Source of the DNA: Bacteroidota bacterium
Lineage (GTDB): Bacteria; Bacteroidota; Bacteroidia; B-17B0; Aurantibacillaceae
Assembly (NCBI GenBank): GCA_016185125.1
Contig: JACPOC010000028.1
Span: 34,031-98,030, forward strand
Direction of reading: 5' to 3'
DNA length: 64,000 bases
The translations under genes were made by a program, and so were the position numbers. Position 1 is the first letter of the stretch. Every line of letters begins with the position of its first letter. Below the pieces are notes generated by a model. The model did not search any database. It was not told where the DNA came from and saw only the letters and a list, made by a program, of their open reading frames with translations. This document shows positions 45,598-55,507 of this stretch, piece after piece.

Positions 45598-46141
45598 AAT
45601 TGCAATTGATGAATTTCTATTGCAATTGGCGTCTTTCTATTGCAATTGGCGAAATTCTATTGCAATTAAAAAATTTACATTGCAATTGATGATATAAGAA
45701 TTGCGATTAAAGAATTTTAATTGCAATTGATGATATAAGAATTGTGATTAAAGAATTTTAATTGCAATTGATGATAAAAGAACTGCAATTAAAAAATTTA
45801 CATTGCAATTGATGATATAAGAATTGCGATTAAAGAATTTTAATTGCAATTGATGATAAAAGAACTGCAATTAAAGAATTTTACTTGCAATTGATGATAA
45901 AAGAACTGCAATTAAAAAATTTACATTGCAATTGATGATATAAGAATTGTGATTAAAGAATTTTAATTGCAATTGATGATAAAAGAATTGCGATTAAAGA
46001 ATTTTAATTGCAATTGGCGTATTTCTATTGCAATTGATGAATTTCTAATTGCAATTGGCGTATTTCTATTGCAATTGATGAATTTCTATTGCAATTGGCG
46101 AAATTCTATTGCAATTGGCGTATTTCTAATTGCAATTGATG
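45598..46141 (+). repeat. Phased 20-21 bp tandem array, 26.5 units
   Basis: Units start with TTGCAATT (palindromic core AATTGCAATT) and have lengths 20 or 21 bp without gaps. Units 1-3 and 21-26 are of a TTTCTA-ending type (GATGAATTTCTA or GGCGTATTTCTA). Units 5-20 alternate an A type (GATGATATAAGAA or GATGATAAAAGAA) and a B type (TTGCGATTAAAGAATTTTAA and variants), making a 41-bp dimer. The last, partial unit runs straight into DR2. Confidence 0.92.
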
Positions 46142-46308
46142 ATAATACCAATTGAATCTATAATTTAGTCCAATATCCTCGTCCTTTTATATCCATACTT
46201 ATAAAAAAATAGTTCCGTAGGCAATGCTATACAACAATTTTTAAAAATCGTTTTGATAAAAAATTACTTCGTATCTTTAGCCTAAATCATAAATTCATTT
46301 GCTATAAG
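46142..46308 (+). repeat. Direct repeat DR2 (167 bp) flanking the array
   Basis: Second copy of the 168-bp repeat, in the same orientation as DR1, beginning directly at the end of the array and about 110 bp before the TPR gene. Confidence 0.9.
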
Positions 46309-46410
46309 CTGAATGAGTAAATTCACAAACAAAAGTCTTTTTTTGGTAAACGCCCCAAACATAGCTGAAATTACTTGGCGTATTACTATGGTGGACAATA
46401 ATAAACAAAT

Positions 46411-46418
46411 TAGCTTTA
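46411..46418 (+). promoter_or_regulatory. Putative -7 element, leaderless-type
   Basis: TAGCTTTA, one nt from the ATG of the TPR gene. Confidence 0.4.
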
Positions 46419-46419
46419 C

Positions 46420-47868
46420 ATGAAATTATTTTTATTTGGCATATTTTTTTTCCTTTATTCGTTTTCTTATACTCAAATAAGTGTTAATGATTCTTTGCTG
46501 GGCGTGTACCATTCCAGCTCACAGCCCGATACTAACCGGCTAAAAGCTATCCACGAATTAGCTTGGAAATACTGTAGAAACAATCCTGATTCGGCAATGC
46601 TATTAGCTAAAATGGAACTTGAGCTGGCAGAACTTACTCATCAAAAAAAACATGAAGCGAATGCGTTTAATACTATGGGCGTAGCTTCAATGAATGCCGG
46701 TAATTCTTCCATGGCTTTGGAATATCACTTTAAAACATTAAAAATAAGGCAGGATTTGGGAGATAAAAAAGGCATAGGCGTGAGTTATAATAATCTGGGA
46801 GCGATATATAAAAGTCAGGCAAACTATCCTAAAGCATTAGAAAATATTTTAAAATCATTAAAAATAAAACAAGAAATAGGAGACAAAAAAAGTATTGGAA
46901 ATTGCTACGGAAATTTGGGAACTATTTATAACGATTTGAATAACTTTGAAAAAGCCTTAGAATACGCGCTTAAAGATTTAAAAATAAAACAAGAGATAGG
47001 AGATGAAAAAGGCTTGGGTATTTGCTACAATATGATTGGCGGGGTATACGCAAACCACAGTGATTTTGTAAAAGCAAAAGAGTATTTTGTTAAAGCTTTA
47101 TCTCAAAATGAAAAGTTAGGAGATAAACGCGGGATGCAAGCATCTTACGATGCCATAGGAGCAACTTATCAAAACCAAAACGATTACCCCAACGCTCTTA
47201 AATATTATTTAAAGGGCTTACAGGTAATTAGAGGAATAGGAAATAAAAAATACATGATTCTTTCCTATTTAGGCTTAGGAAGTATTTACAACAAAATGGG
47301 CGATTACACAAAAGCTATCCTTTACAGCGATTCATCTTTGTTGTTGAGCAAAGAACTTGAGGACATTGATAACCAACTGAGAGCTTACCAAAACTTATCA
47401 GAAATTTATAGTAAAACCGGAAATTATAAAGAAGCTTTTAAAAATCATGTAAAATTTACAGCCTTAACCGATACCATTTATAACGCCGAAAACAGCCGCC
47501 AGCTGGGTGATTTAAAAACACAGTTTGAAGTAGAAAAAAAGGAAGCGGAACTTAAAATTATAGCCCAGGCACAGCAAGCCATTAACGCACAGCAACAACA
47601 AAAACACAAAACCATTATTTATGCCGGCGCGGCAATTTTATTAATTGTGGTAATGTTCTCTGTTTTTTTATACAACCGCTTTAGGATAACTAAAAAACAG
47701 AAAAAAGTAATTGAACAGCAAAAAATTTTAGTAGATAAGGCCTATGAAAGCCTCCATGAAAAAAATAAAGAAGTGATGGATAGTATTTATTATGCGAGCA
47801 GAATTCAAAAAGCTTTAATTCCCTCTGATAAATATATAGCCTCGGAATTAAAAAAACACGGTAAATAA
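46420..47868 (+). CDS. TPR membrane sensor, truncated before its SpoIIE domain
   Basis: 482 residues: signal peptide (cut near SYTQ), about seven TPR units (about 40-360, e.g. GVSYNNLGAIYKSQANYPKALE), one membrane helix (about 396-416), and a coiled coil ending EVMDSIYYASRIQKALIPSDKYI. In relatives, as in the propeller protein at 28329, that phrase leads into a SpoIIE phosphatase domain. Here a stop follows after LKKHGK, so the output domain is missing. Confidence 0.8.
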   Translation: MKLFLFGIFFFLYSFSYTQISVNDSLLGVYHSSSQPDTNRLKAIHELAWKYCRNNPDSAMLLAKMELELAELTHQKKHEANAFNTMGVASMNAGNSSMALEYHFKTLKIRQDLGDKKGIGVSYNNLGAIYKSQANYPKALENILKSLKIKQEIGDKKSIGNCYGNLGTIYNDLNNFEKALEYALKDLKIKQEIGDEKGLGICYNMIGGVYANHSDFVKAKEYFVKALSQNEKLGDKRGMQASYDAIGATYQNQNDYPNALKYYLKGLQVIRGIGNKKYMILSYLGLGSIYNKMGDYTKAILYSDSSLLLSKELEDIDNQLRAYQNLSEIYSKTGNYKEAFKNHVKFTALTDTIYNAENSRQLGDLKTQFEVEKKEAELKIIAQAQQAINAQQQQKHKTIIYAGAAILLIVVMFSVFLYNRFRITKKQKKVIEQQKILVDKAYESLHEKNKEVMDSIYYASRIQKALIPSDKYIASELKKHGK

Positions 47869-47909
47869 TAAAACACTTACCAAACGCATAGCCATAATGA
47901 TAATTATAA

Positions 47910-48479
47910 TTATAAGTCAGGAATAGTAAAACAAAAACAACTTCCTTTGCCAATAATAGATTCTATCCATATTTCGCCCTTATGAAGTTCTATTATTTTT
48001 TTACAGTTAGCCAGGCCAATGCCGCTTCCTTCATAATCTGAATTACCGTGCAATCTTGCGAATATGTCAAATATTTTATTAAAGTATTTTTCATCAATTC
48101 CAATTCCGTTATCCTCTACTACAAATTTGGTTTTACCTTTAAGTTTTTTGGAAGAAATTTTTATATGAGGCTGCGCGTTTTTTTTCTGAAACTTAATAGC
48201 ATTAGTAATTAAATTTTGAAAAAGCTGCCTCATTTCGGCTTCGTAAATATTCAGCGAAGGCATTTTACCAATTTCAATAACAGTTTTTGTATTTTTTATT
48301 AAATGCCCAAGATCAGAGGTTACTTCTTCCAATAATTTTTTTAAATTAACATGGCTTAAAACTTTACCCTGCCCCACCTGCGAAAAAGTTAAAAGCGATT
48401 TTATAAGTTCGCTCATCCGTTGAGTAGCGCTTTTTACAGTGGTAAGATACTTTTGAGCATCGGCATCCAAATTAGTCAA
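47910..48479 (-). pseudogene. Histidine kinase, C-terminal part of a broken gene
   Basis: 189 residues beginning at a TTG: the second half of the phosphoacceptor domain (KYLTTVKSATQRMSELIKSLL), then an ATPase domain with the N box (QNLITNAIKF), DNGIGI and GSGIGLANCKK. The phosphoacceptor His is in the upstream frame (48476-49102), so this part alone cannot autophosphorylate. Either the pair is inactive or the two products act together. Confidence 0.75.
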
Positions 48480-49102
48480 ATAGCGTTCTTCAAAAATTGC
48501 GGCTGTTGTAAATCGTGCGAAGCGATATAGGCAAACTGCTCTAATTCATTATTAATTGCTTTAAGGTCGGTAGCCTTTTTATCTTTTTTAATATTTTCAA
48601 TAGCGTGCTCTTGGTTAACAATTATTAATTCGGTAGCGCGTTTATTTTTTTCTTTTATCTGATAGGCTAATTCTATATTTGCTATTACCAATTCGGCGGC
48701 GCGGTTTCCTTTTTCTTTATTCTGAAAAGCCAATTCAATTTTGGCAATAACAAGTTCGGCCGCTCTTTTCTTTTTTTCTTCATTTTGAAAAGCCAGTTCA
48801 ATATTGGCAATAATTAATTCGGCGGCGCGTTTACTTTTTTCTTCGTTTTGAAAAGCAAGTTCAATATTTGCAAGAATCAATTCATTAGCTCTCTTAACTT
48901 TTTCTTCGCTTTGAATAACGTGCTCAATATTAGAAATAATAAGTTCCGCGGCTCTTTTTTCTTTCTCCTCGTGCTGATAGGCAAGTTCTTTAATAGCCGC
49001 GTTAAGTTCTTCGCTTTTTTTAGCGATAATTTCTTTCAGTTTTTTTTTCTCGGCTATATGCTGCTGAGTTTTATTTAACGGAACAATTTTTTTGGCTTTC
49101 AT
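48476..49102 (-). pseudogene. Histidine kinase, N-terminal part of a broken gene
   Basis: 208 residues: a coiled coil of about seven 21-residue repeats (EEKxKRAAELIIANIELAFQN and variants), then the start of the phosphoacceptor helix ASHDLQQP (H196). The frame then leaves the family pattern and ends at TGA. About eight to ten residues that should follow DLQxP are missing and the frame shifts, which indicates a small deletion. The stop overlaps the TTG of the C-terminal part. Confidence 0.75.
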
Positions 49103-49293
49103 TTAAAAAATTGAAATAATAATTTAATACAAGGGGGCTTTGTAATTATTATTTCTTAGAATAATACTTAAAGATACTTAATAATAACAAACAAGGTGCT
49201 TAAATATTAAACTAATTAAGCCGCCAAAACTAAATAACAACTTTCCTAAACCAAAAGCGCGGAGCAAGTGAGCTTAATTCAGTTAATTAATTG

Positions 49294-49301
49294 TAAATTT
49301 G
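49294..49301 (+). promoter_or_regulatory. -7 element TAAATTTG, short leader
   Basis: Perfect consensus, 7 nt before the ATG at 49309. Confidence 0.5.
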
Positions 49302-49308
49302 ACTGCAA

Positions 49309-49974
49309 ATGAAGCTAACTATTATTGTTTATTTCATGCTGGGTTATAGTTTATACGCTCAAAACCCTACAGAAGGTGTTTTTACGCTCTACCCCTCTTT
49401 AGGTTTAAATGCCAGCCAAATTCATGGTGATAGTTACACGGGGTTTAACAAAGCAGGTGCCTTTGCCGGAGTGGCTGTAAACGCACGATTATCCCCTAAA
49501 GCGTCGCTTGATCTGGGTTTTTATTTTTCACAAAAAGGCGCAAGGCATGTGCCAAATCCTGTTAAAGGAAATTATAATTTTTATTTTTTAAATTTAAATT
49601 ATCTCGATATTCCTTTATCATTTAAATTCTTACTCAACAAAAATTATTTTATAACACTTGGCCCTTCCTTTGCCTATCTTATAAGTTATTATGAAGAAAT
49701 TGATTATGTGAATTACACCGGCGCTTATAAGTTTAGGGATTTTGAATATGGCGTTAATGTTGGGCTTGGAAAAAAAATAAAAGAAAGGTTTGCGGTAGAA
49801 GTTCGGTCTTCTAATTCAATTGTGCCTATAAGAACTTATGGAAGTTTTACCAGCACTGTTTTTTATCCTAATCCTGTGGCACAATTCTTTAACCAAGGTT
49901 TTTACAACAACCTGCTTACCTTAATGTTAACTTATAAAATAAATTTAAAAAAGCAAACAAGTGAATCACAATAA
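49309..49974 (+). CDS. Outer-membrane beta-barrel (PorT-like) protein
   Basis: 221 residues with a signal peptide (cut near YAQN) and alternating strands (SLDLGFYFSQKGAR, YLDIPLSFKFLL, FEYGVNVGLGKKI). It matches the outer-membrane beta-barrel (PF13568-type) family. It overlaps ubiX by 14 nt. Confidence 0.75.
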   Translation: MKLTIIVYFMLGYSLYAQNPTEGVFTLYPSLGLNASQIHGDSYTGFNKAGAFAGVAVNARLSPKASLDLGFYFSQKGARHVPNPVKGNYNFYFLNLNYLDIPLSFKFLLNKNYFITLGPSFAYLISYYEEIDYVNYTGAYKFRDFEYGVNVGLGKKIKERFAVEVRSSNSIVPIRTYGSFTSTVFYPNPVAQFFNQGFYNNLLTLMLTYKINLKKQTSESQ

Positions 49975-50524
49975 AATAGTAATAGCCGTTACAGGAGCCA
50001 GTGGAAGCATTTACGCCAAAGTACTTTTAGATAAATTAAAAAATCTGCAAGCTCAGTTTGAAGAAATAAGCATGGTTATGAGCGATAATGCCCGCTCCGT
50101 TTGGGAACATGAATTGGGTAATAAAGAGTATAAAGACTACCATTTTAAAACTTACGACAAAATGGATTTTAACGCGCCTTTTGCATCCGGCTCGGCAAAA
50201 TATAATGTGATGATTGTTTGCCCCTGCAGCATGGGAACCCTTGCCAGAATTGCTTCAGGAATAAGTAACGATTTAATTACCCGCTCGGCAGATGTAATTT
50301 TAAAGGAAAGAAGAAAACTAATTTTAATGACCCGCGATACACCTCTCAGCCTTATTCACATTAACAATATGAAAACCGTTACCGAAGCCGGTGGAATTAT
50401 TTGCCCTGCTTCTCCCTCCTTCTACAGCAAACCAAAAACTATTGAAGCCCTGGCAGCAACCGTGGTTGATAGGGTTATTGATTTAATAGGTGTTGAAAGC
50501 GAAAGCTTTAGATGGGGAGAATGA
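49961..50524 (+). CDS. ubiX: UbiX-like flavin prenyltransferase
   Basis: 187 residues from a GTG start. The flavin-binding VTGASGSIYAKVLL, CPCSMGTLARIASGISNDLI and RDTPLSLIHINNM motifs are intact. It prenylates FMN to make the cofactor of UbiD-type decarboxylases. Those act in quinone synthesis, including the futalosine pathway suggested by mqnE in this window. It overlaps the barrel gene by 14 nt. Confidence 0.93.
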   Translation: MNHNKIVIAVTGASGSIYAKVLLDKLKNLQAQFEEISMVMSDNARSVWEHELGNKEYKDYHFKTYDKMDFNAPFASGSAKYNVMIVCPCSMGTLARIASGISNDLITRSADVILKERRKLILMTRDTPLSLIHINNMKTVTEAGGIICPASPSFYSKPKTIEALAATVVDRVIDLIGVESESFRWGE

Positions 50525-50565
50525 TTTTAAGGCAATAGAGCCTTTCCCCTAACCCTGAAAAACAC

Positions 50566-50573
50566 TATTTTTG
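50566..50573 (+). promoter_or_regulatory. -7 element TATTTTTG, leaderless-type
   Basis: Perfect consensus, 5 nt before the GTG of the TonB receptor. Confidence 0.5.
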
Positions 50574-50578
50574 CAGGC

Positions 50579-53020
50579 GTGAAACAACTTCTCCTTTCGC
50601 TTTTTATAATAAGTCTTCATTTGGGCTTTGGGCAGAACTTTTCTATAAGTGGCACTATCAAAGATGCTAAAAACGGCGAAACGGTTGCCGGGGCTACGGT
50701 TCTTTTAAAAGAGATAAATAAAGCCAATTCAAGTAATCCCTACGGTTTTTTTTCGCTCTCTGCTCCTAAAGGCCAGTACACGCTCATATTTTCGTATGTA
50801 GGATATAAAAGTATTTCTCAGCAAATTGTTCTGGATAAGAATATCAGTTTAAATATCGCTTTTTCTTCAGATGAAAATAATTTAGACGAAGTAGAAGTGA
50901 CTACAAAAGGTGGAAACGAAAATGTTAAAAATACGCAGATGGGAACCGTTAGTCTGGATATGACCGAAATTAAAAAAATTCCGGCATTTATGGGCGAAGT
51001 AGATGTATTAAAAACCATTCAGCTTTTACCGGGAGTAAAAAACGCCGGAGATGGCAATACGGGTTTTTATGTGCGTGGCGGTGGCCCTGACCAAAATTTA
51101 ATTTTATTGGATGAAGCACCTATTTATAACGCCTCTCATTTAATGGGTTTCTTTTCGGTGTTTAATGGCGATGCGATTAAAAACGTAAACCTTATAAAAG
51201 GAGGAATGCCAGCTCAATACGGAGGCCGTTTATCTTCTGTGCTTGATATTCAAATGAAAGATGGTAACAATCAGAACTTTGAAGTGGATGGAGGTATTGG
51301 GGTAATAGCCTCACGAATTACTTTACAAGGGCCAATTATTAAAAATAAATGTTCTTTTATAGTTAGCGGCCGGCGCACTTATATTGATGTACTGGCAAAA
51401 CCCTTTATCGAAAAATCTGATTTTAAAGGAACATCCTATTACTTTTACGATTTAAACGGAAAAATAAATTACATTATTAATGATAAAAACCGAATATTTT
51501 TAAGCGGCTATTTTGGACGGGATAAATTCCTTTTTAAAAGCGAAGAAGATAAATTCAGTACCAAAATCCCTTGGGGCAATGCCTCTGCCAGTTTACGCTG
51601 GAACCACATTTTCAGTTCCAAGCTGTTTGCCAACGCGGCTCTTATTTTTACTAATTACGATTTTAGCTTTATTGCCCTTGATCAAGATTTTGAAGCTACT
51701 ATTAAGTCGGGCATTACGGATTACACAGCTAAATACGATCTTAATTATTTTCCAAATTCAAGGCATACTTTAAAAACAGGCTTCAGTTATATCTTTCACA
51801 CCTTTGTGCCCACCAGCGTAAGCGCCAAACAAGGTTCCACCGTTTTTGATTTGGGTACAACCATAAAATTATACGCGCAGGATGCCGCCATTTATATAAG
51901 CGATGATTGGGACATTTCCCAAAAAATTAAACTCAACACCGGATTACGTTTTGGTAATTTTACTCAAGTGGGTCCGTTTAACAGATACATAAAAGATTTT
52001 ACCGGTAAAGTAGTAGATACAATTTCTTACACTCAGGGCCAAGTGGTGGCTAATTATAACGGTTTGGAGCCCCGTATTTCCGCACGATATGCGTTAAATC
52101 CTAGCTCCTCTTTAAAAGCGGCTTATACACGTAACTTTCAATACATTCACCTGGCCACCATCTCTTCGGTGAGTTTGCCTACCGATGTATGGATGCCTAG
52201 TACTGAACTCATTAAGCCACAGGAATCGAATCAATATGCAATTGGTTATTTTAAAAATTTTAAAGAAAATAAATTTGAAACCAGCGTGGAAGCCTATTAC
52301 AAAACTATGAGTAATCAAATTGAATACAAAGAAGGTGCCCAGCCCTCTGATAATGTATTTGATAATCCGGATAATGCTTTTACCTATGGAAAAGGCTGGG
52401 CTTATGGCGCTGAGTTTTTTGTAAAAAAGAGAACAGGCAAATTTACCGGTTGGATTGGTTATACTTTGTCATGGACATGGAGACAATTTGCTGAAATTAA
52501 TTATGGACAAAAATTTCTTGCCAAATACGATCGCCGTCACGATGCCTCGGTGGTAATAACTTACGACCCTAACAAACAATGGAATTTTGGAATGGTATGG
52601 GTTTACGGAACAGGCAACCGGGGTACGCTTCCTAACGGTTTCTTTATTTACGAAGGAAGTTTGAGTAACGATTATGGCTTAAGAAATTCCTATCAGTTTA
52701 TTCCCTATCACCGAATGGATGTAAATATTTCATACACGCCAAACCGTTCAAAAAAAATGGAGAAAAGAAGATTGGTACTAATTGAAAAATATAAGCAGGA
52801 AGGAAATGATACCGCGGATATAGTGCTAACAAAGAAGTGGTTACGCAATTTCAGCAACAGTTTTACATTAAGTGTTTTTAATGTATATAACCGTTATAAT
52901 CCATACTTTATTTATTTAACGCGTAAAGGCGATTTTACTAACGGTTCTCTAACGGTTGGCGCCCGTCAGGTATCACTATTTCCTATTTTACCGAGTTTAA
53001 CATGGAATTTTAAATTTTAA
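50579..53020 (+). CDS. TonB-dependent receptor with carboxypeptidase-like N-domain
   Basis: 813 residues from a GTG: signal peptide (cut near GFGQN), a carboxypeptidase-regulatory-like domain (about 20-95), a plug domain with FYVRGGGPDQNLILLDEAPI (about 162-181) and a 22-strand-type barrel ending LPSLTWNFKF. It is coupled to the DUF4249 gene by a one-base stop/start overlap, a pair common in Bacteroidota. The imported ligand is unknown. Confidence 0.92.
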   Translation: MKQLLLSLFIISLHLGFGQNFSISGTIKDAKNGETVAGATVLLKEINKANSSNPYGFFSLSAPKGQYTLIFSYVGYKSISQQIVLDKNISLNIAFSSDENNLDEVEVTTKGGNENVKNTQMGTVSLDMTEIKKIPAFMGEVDVLKTIQLLPGVKNAGDGNTGFYVRGGGPDQNLILLDEAPIYNASHLMGFFSVFNGDAIKNVNLIKGGMPAQYGGRLSSVLDIQMKDGNNQNFEVDGGIGVIASRITLQGPIIKNKCSFIVSGRRTYIDVLAKPFIEKSDFKGTSYYFYDLNGKINYIINDKNRIFLSGYFGRDKFLFKSEEDKFSTKIPWGNASASLRWNHIFSSKLFANAALIFTNYDFSFIALDQDFEATIKSGITDYTAKYDLNYFPNSRHTLKTGFSYIFHTFVPTSVSAKQGSTVFDLGTTIKLYAQDAAIYISDDWDISQKIKLNTGLRFGNFTQVGPFNRYIKDFTGKVVDTISYTQGQVVANYNGLEPRISARYALNPSSSLKAAYTRNFQYIHLATISSVSLPTDVWMPSTELIKPQESNQYAIGYFKNFKENKFETSVEAYYKTMSNQIEYKEGAQPSDNVFDNPDNAFTYGKGWAYGAEFFVKKRTGKFTGWIGYTLSWTWRQFAEINYGQKFLAKYDRRHDASVVITYDPNKQWNFGMVWVYGTGNRGTLPNGFFIYEGSLSNDYGLRNSYQFIPYHRMDVNISYTPNRSKKMEKRRLVLIEKYKQEGNDTADIVLTKKWLRNFSNSFTLSVFNVYNRYNPYFIYLTRKGDFTNGSLTVGARQVSLFPILPSLTWNFKF

Positions 53021-53877
53021 TGAAACAGACTTTCATCATAGTTGTAGTAATTTTTGCTTTTAGTTGTAGAAAAGATGTAAAGCTAAAACTGCCCGAATAC
53101 AAACAAAAAGTAGTAGTGGAAGCTTCCATTGAAACAGGTGGCCCTGCCATTGTACTTCTCTCCTACTCTGTTCCTTATTTTGGTAATTTTGATTTTTCGA
53201 CACCTGAAAAAGCCTTTATTAAAGGGGCATTTGTAACAGTAAGTGATGGCACGCAAACTGATACCCTTGTTGAGCTTGACCCCGCGCAGGGATATATTTA
53301 CGCAGGATTAAAATTAAAAGGCGTTGAAGGAAAAACCTATCATTTAAATGTGGTGGTGAATGGAAAATCTTATACCGCAAGTTCAACTATTTTAACCCCG
53401 GCCAAACTAGACACACTTTATTTTAAAGGAGAGCAGGATAGTTTAGGTTTTATGTGGCAACGATTTACAGAACCCGCTGGTGTGGGAGATTGTTACCGAT
53501 GGTTTGCAAAGAGAATAACCAAAGATGCTTTTTATGCCGCGCCCTTTAATTCGGCTTTTGACGATAAATTTATTGATGGCAAATCTTTTGATTTTGCTTA
53601 TGAACGCGGTCCTCAGCCAAATCAAATTCAACAATACAGAGATGACCCCGAGCAAGGTTATTTTAAACGCAAAGATACCGTAATTGTAAAATTTTGTAAA
53701 ATAGGAAAAAAAGAATTTAACTTTTGGAATACCTATTATCAGAACAAAGCCAGCAATGGCAATCCTTTTAGCGCGCCTTCTAATGTAAAAGGAACTTTTG
53801 ATGACGACCGTGATGTTTTTGGCGCCTTTGTAGCTTACTCACCTTTTTTTGATACCATCATCATTCCTAAGAAATAA
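53020..53877 (+). CDS. DUF4249 lipoprotein
   Basis: 285 residues with lipobox FSC (C16) and the DUF4249 pattern (VVEASIETGGPAIVLLSYSVPYF...AFVTVSDG). It is probably the surface partner of the TonB receptor upstream. Confidence 0.88.
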   Translation: MKQTFIIVVVIFAFSCRKDVKLKLPEYKQKVVVEASIETGGPAIVLLSYSVPYFGNFDFSTPEKAFIKGAFVTVSDGTQTDTLVELDPAQGYIYAGLKLKGVEGKTYHLNVVVNGKSYTASSTILTPAKLDTLYFKGEQDSLGFMWQRFTEPAGVGDCYRWFAKRITKDAFYAAPFNSAFDDKFIDGKSFDFAYERGPQPNQIQQYRDDPEQGYFKRKDTVIVKFCKIGKKEFNFWNTYYQNKASNGNPFSAPSNVKGTFDDDRDVFGAFVAYSPFFDTIIIPKK

Positions 53878-53896
53878 AAACGATGTATTCACTTTC

Positions 53897-54316
53897 TTAA
53901 ACTGAAAGCCTATCTATATAATCATGTTTAAGCTGTTTCATCATTTGATCATAAACATGCATATCTGTTGGCTTGCATATATAATTATTGGCTCCAAATT
54001 GCATACAACTTTTTTTTTCGGCAGGATTTGAGCTAGTGCTAAATATCACTACTGGCAAAGTGCTGGTTTCAAATTTCTTCCGTATCATTTTTAAGGTTTC
54101 TTTACCGTTTAAAACCGGCATGTTAAGATCCATTAAAATTAATGTAGGAATCTCCATGGCCATTTTATCAAGTGCCTCCATTAATTGCTTTCCGTGGTTA
54201 AAAGACTTAACTATACTATTTGGAATGTTATTTAAAATAGCGCCCTTGATGAAATAAAGATCGTCCTCATCATCATCCACTAAAAAAATAAGAGGTTGTT
54301 TGTTTTTGTGTTCCAA
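53897..54316 (-). CDS. Single-domain response regulator
   Basis: 139 residues from a TTG start: DDDEDD acidic pocket (14-19), phosphoacceptor D63 (LMDLNMPVLNG), T at VVIFSTSS and K at YICKPTD. It is the third stand-alone receiver in the window, with no kinase beside it. Confidence 0.87.
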   Translation of the reverse strand: MEHKNKQPLIFLVDDDEDDLYFIKGAILNNIPNSIVKSFNHGKQLMEALDKMAMEIPTLILMDLNMPVLNGKETLKMIRKKFETSTLPVVIFSTSSNPAEKKSCMQFGANNYICKPTDMHVYDQMMKQLKHDYIDRLSV

Positions 54317-54502
54317 AATTTATTTTTTAAGAGGAATGGTGGTTCATATTTACATTATATACTAATTTAAGCATATTTACTTAATTATTAAAAATAATTA
54401 TCTTTTTATGCCATTTATCCAAAAAAAGGGAGCATTTAACAAATTTTTTATTGTTATTAATGTTTAAAAAAACAAAAGTAATTTAAGCAGGAACCCAATT
54501 GT

Positions 54503-55447
54503 TTAATTAATCCGCAATTGTTGACCCGCCTTTAAATAATACCTCTTTCCTACTCCGTTTAGTGCCAGTAAATCCTTGGTTAACAAACCGTATTTACCAG
54601 CAATTAAATTCCAACTTTCGCCGCGGCTAACGGTATGCAACTTGCAGTTTACAGGATAAGCAGCTAATTGTTGTTTTAATTTTTTAACCGTTATGGTGTG
54701 ATAAATTAATTTATGATCGCTAAAGGAAATAAAGGTAGCAGGATTTAAGGGATGGCCTTTAAAACGCAGTTCAAAGTGTAAATGAGTGCCGTAACTATGC
54801 CCTGTATTTCCTCCAAGGCCAATAGTTTGTCCGCTTAACACTACATCGCCTGCTTTTACTTTTATTTTTGAAAGATGCGCATAAACTGTTTCCAATCCGT
54901 TGGCATGCATTAGGATAACCACGTTTCCAAAACCGCCCTGTTTTTGCGCGAAACGTACTTTTCCATCAAAAGCCGCCGAAACCTTATCTCCTTTTTCAAG
55001 ATCAATGTCAATTCCTTTGTGTATTCTTCCCTCCCGATAACCGAAGTTGGAAGTTATAATGCCTTTAAAGGGTGAAAAATAATAGCCCAAATGCTCACTT
55101 TCAAGAGTAAGATTAAATGAATCAGGAATGCTATCGGAGGGAGTTAAAGGGAATAAAATTTTTTCGTCGGTTTGCGAATAAAAACTTAATTCATGAAGAT
55201 TTAGAGCGGGCAGTTTTACCGAATCGCCATTATTATTTTTAAGAATTTGAGCGTAATAATTCAGCAATTCTACATCCGTTGATGATACTTTATCTTTATC
55301 AAAAACCGAATCAATTAAACGCGCTAATTTGAATTTAGAAATGATTTTATATTTTTTTACGGAATCGTTTTTAAGAACCGGATCTGTGGAAGCGAGTGGG
55401 GTTTTAAAAAATAAGCCAAAGCATATTATTAAAGCAGTTCTTAACAT
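54503..55447 (-). CDS. M23 peptidase with LysM domain
   Basis: 314 residues: signal (cut near PLAS), a helical spacer, an M23/lysostaphin-type zinc peptidase (H143 and D147 in HKGIDID; H191; H222/H224 in THLHFE), and a C-terminal LysM (about 265-313). It acts on peptidoglycan cross-links in the periplasm. All metal ligands are present, so it is likely active. Confidence 0.93.
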   Translation of the reverse strand: MLRTALIICFGLFFKTPLASTDPVLKNDSVKKYKIISKFKLARLIDSVFDKDKVSSTDVELLNYYAQILKNNNGDSVKLPALNLHELSFYSQTDEKILFPLTPSDSIPDSFNLTLESEHLGYYFSPFKGIITSNFGYREGRIHKGIDIDLEKGDKVSAAFDGKVRFAQKQGGFGNVVILMHANGLETVYAHLSKIKVKAGDVVLSGQTIGLGGNTGHSYGTHLHFELRFKGHPLNPATFISFSDHKLIYHTITVKKLKQQLAAYPVNCKLHTVSRGESWNLIAGKYGLLTKDLLALNGVGKRYYLKAGQQLRIN

Positions 55448-55507
55448 GGGGATTGCTAAAGTACTGTTTTTTAATATATTAACAAAATTTAGATAAAAAA
55501 ATATGGT

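Noticed and set aside
45598..46141. CRISPR array
   Set aside because: Units are contiguous with no unique spacers and no cas genes nearby; it is a tandem repeat.
45967..46155. ORF of 62 residues inside the array
   Set aside because: It is only the translation of the 20-21 bp repeat.
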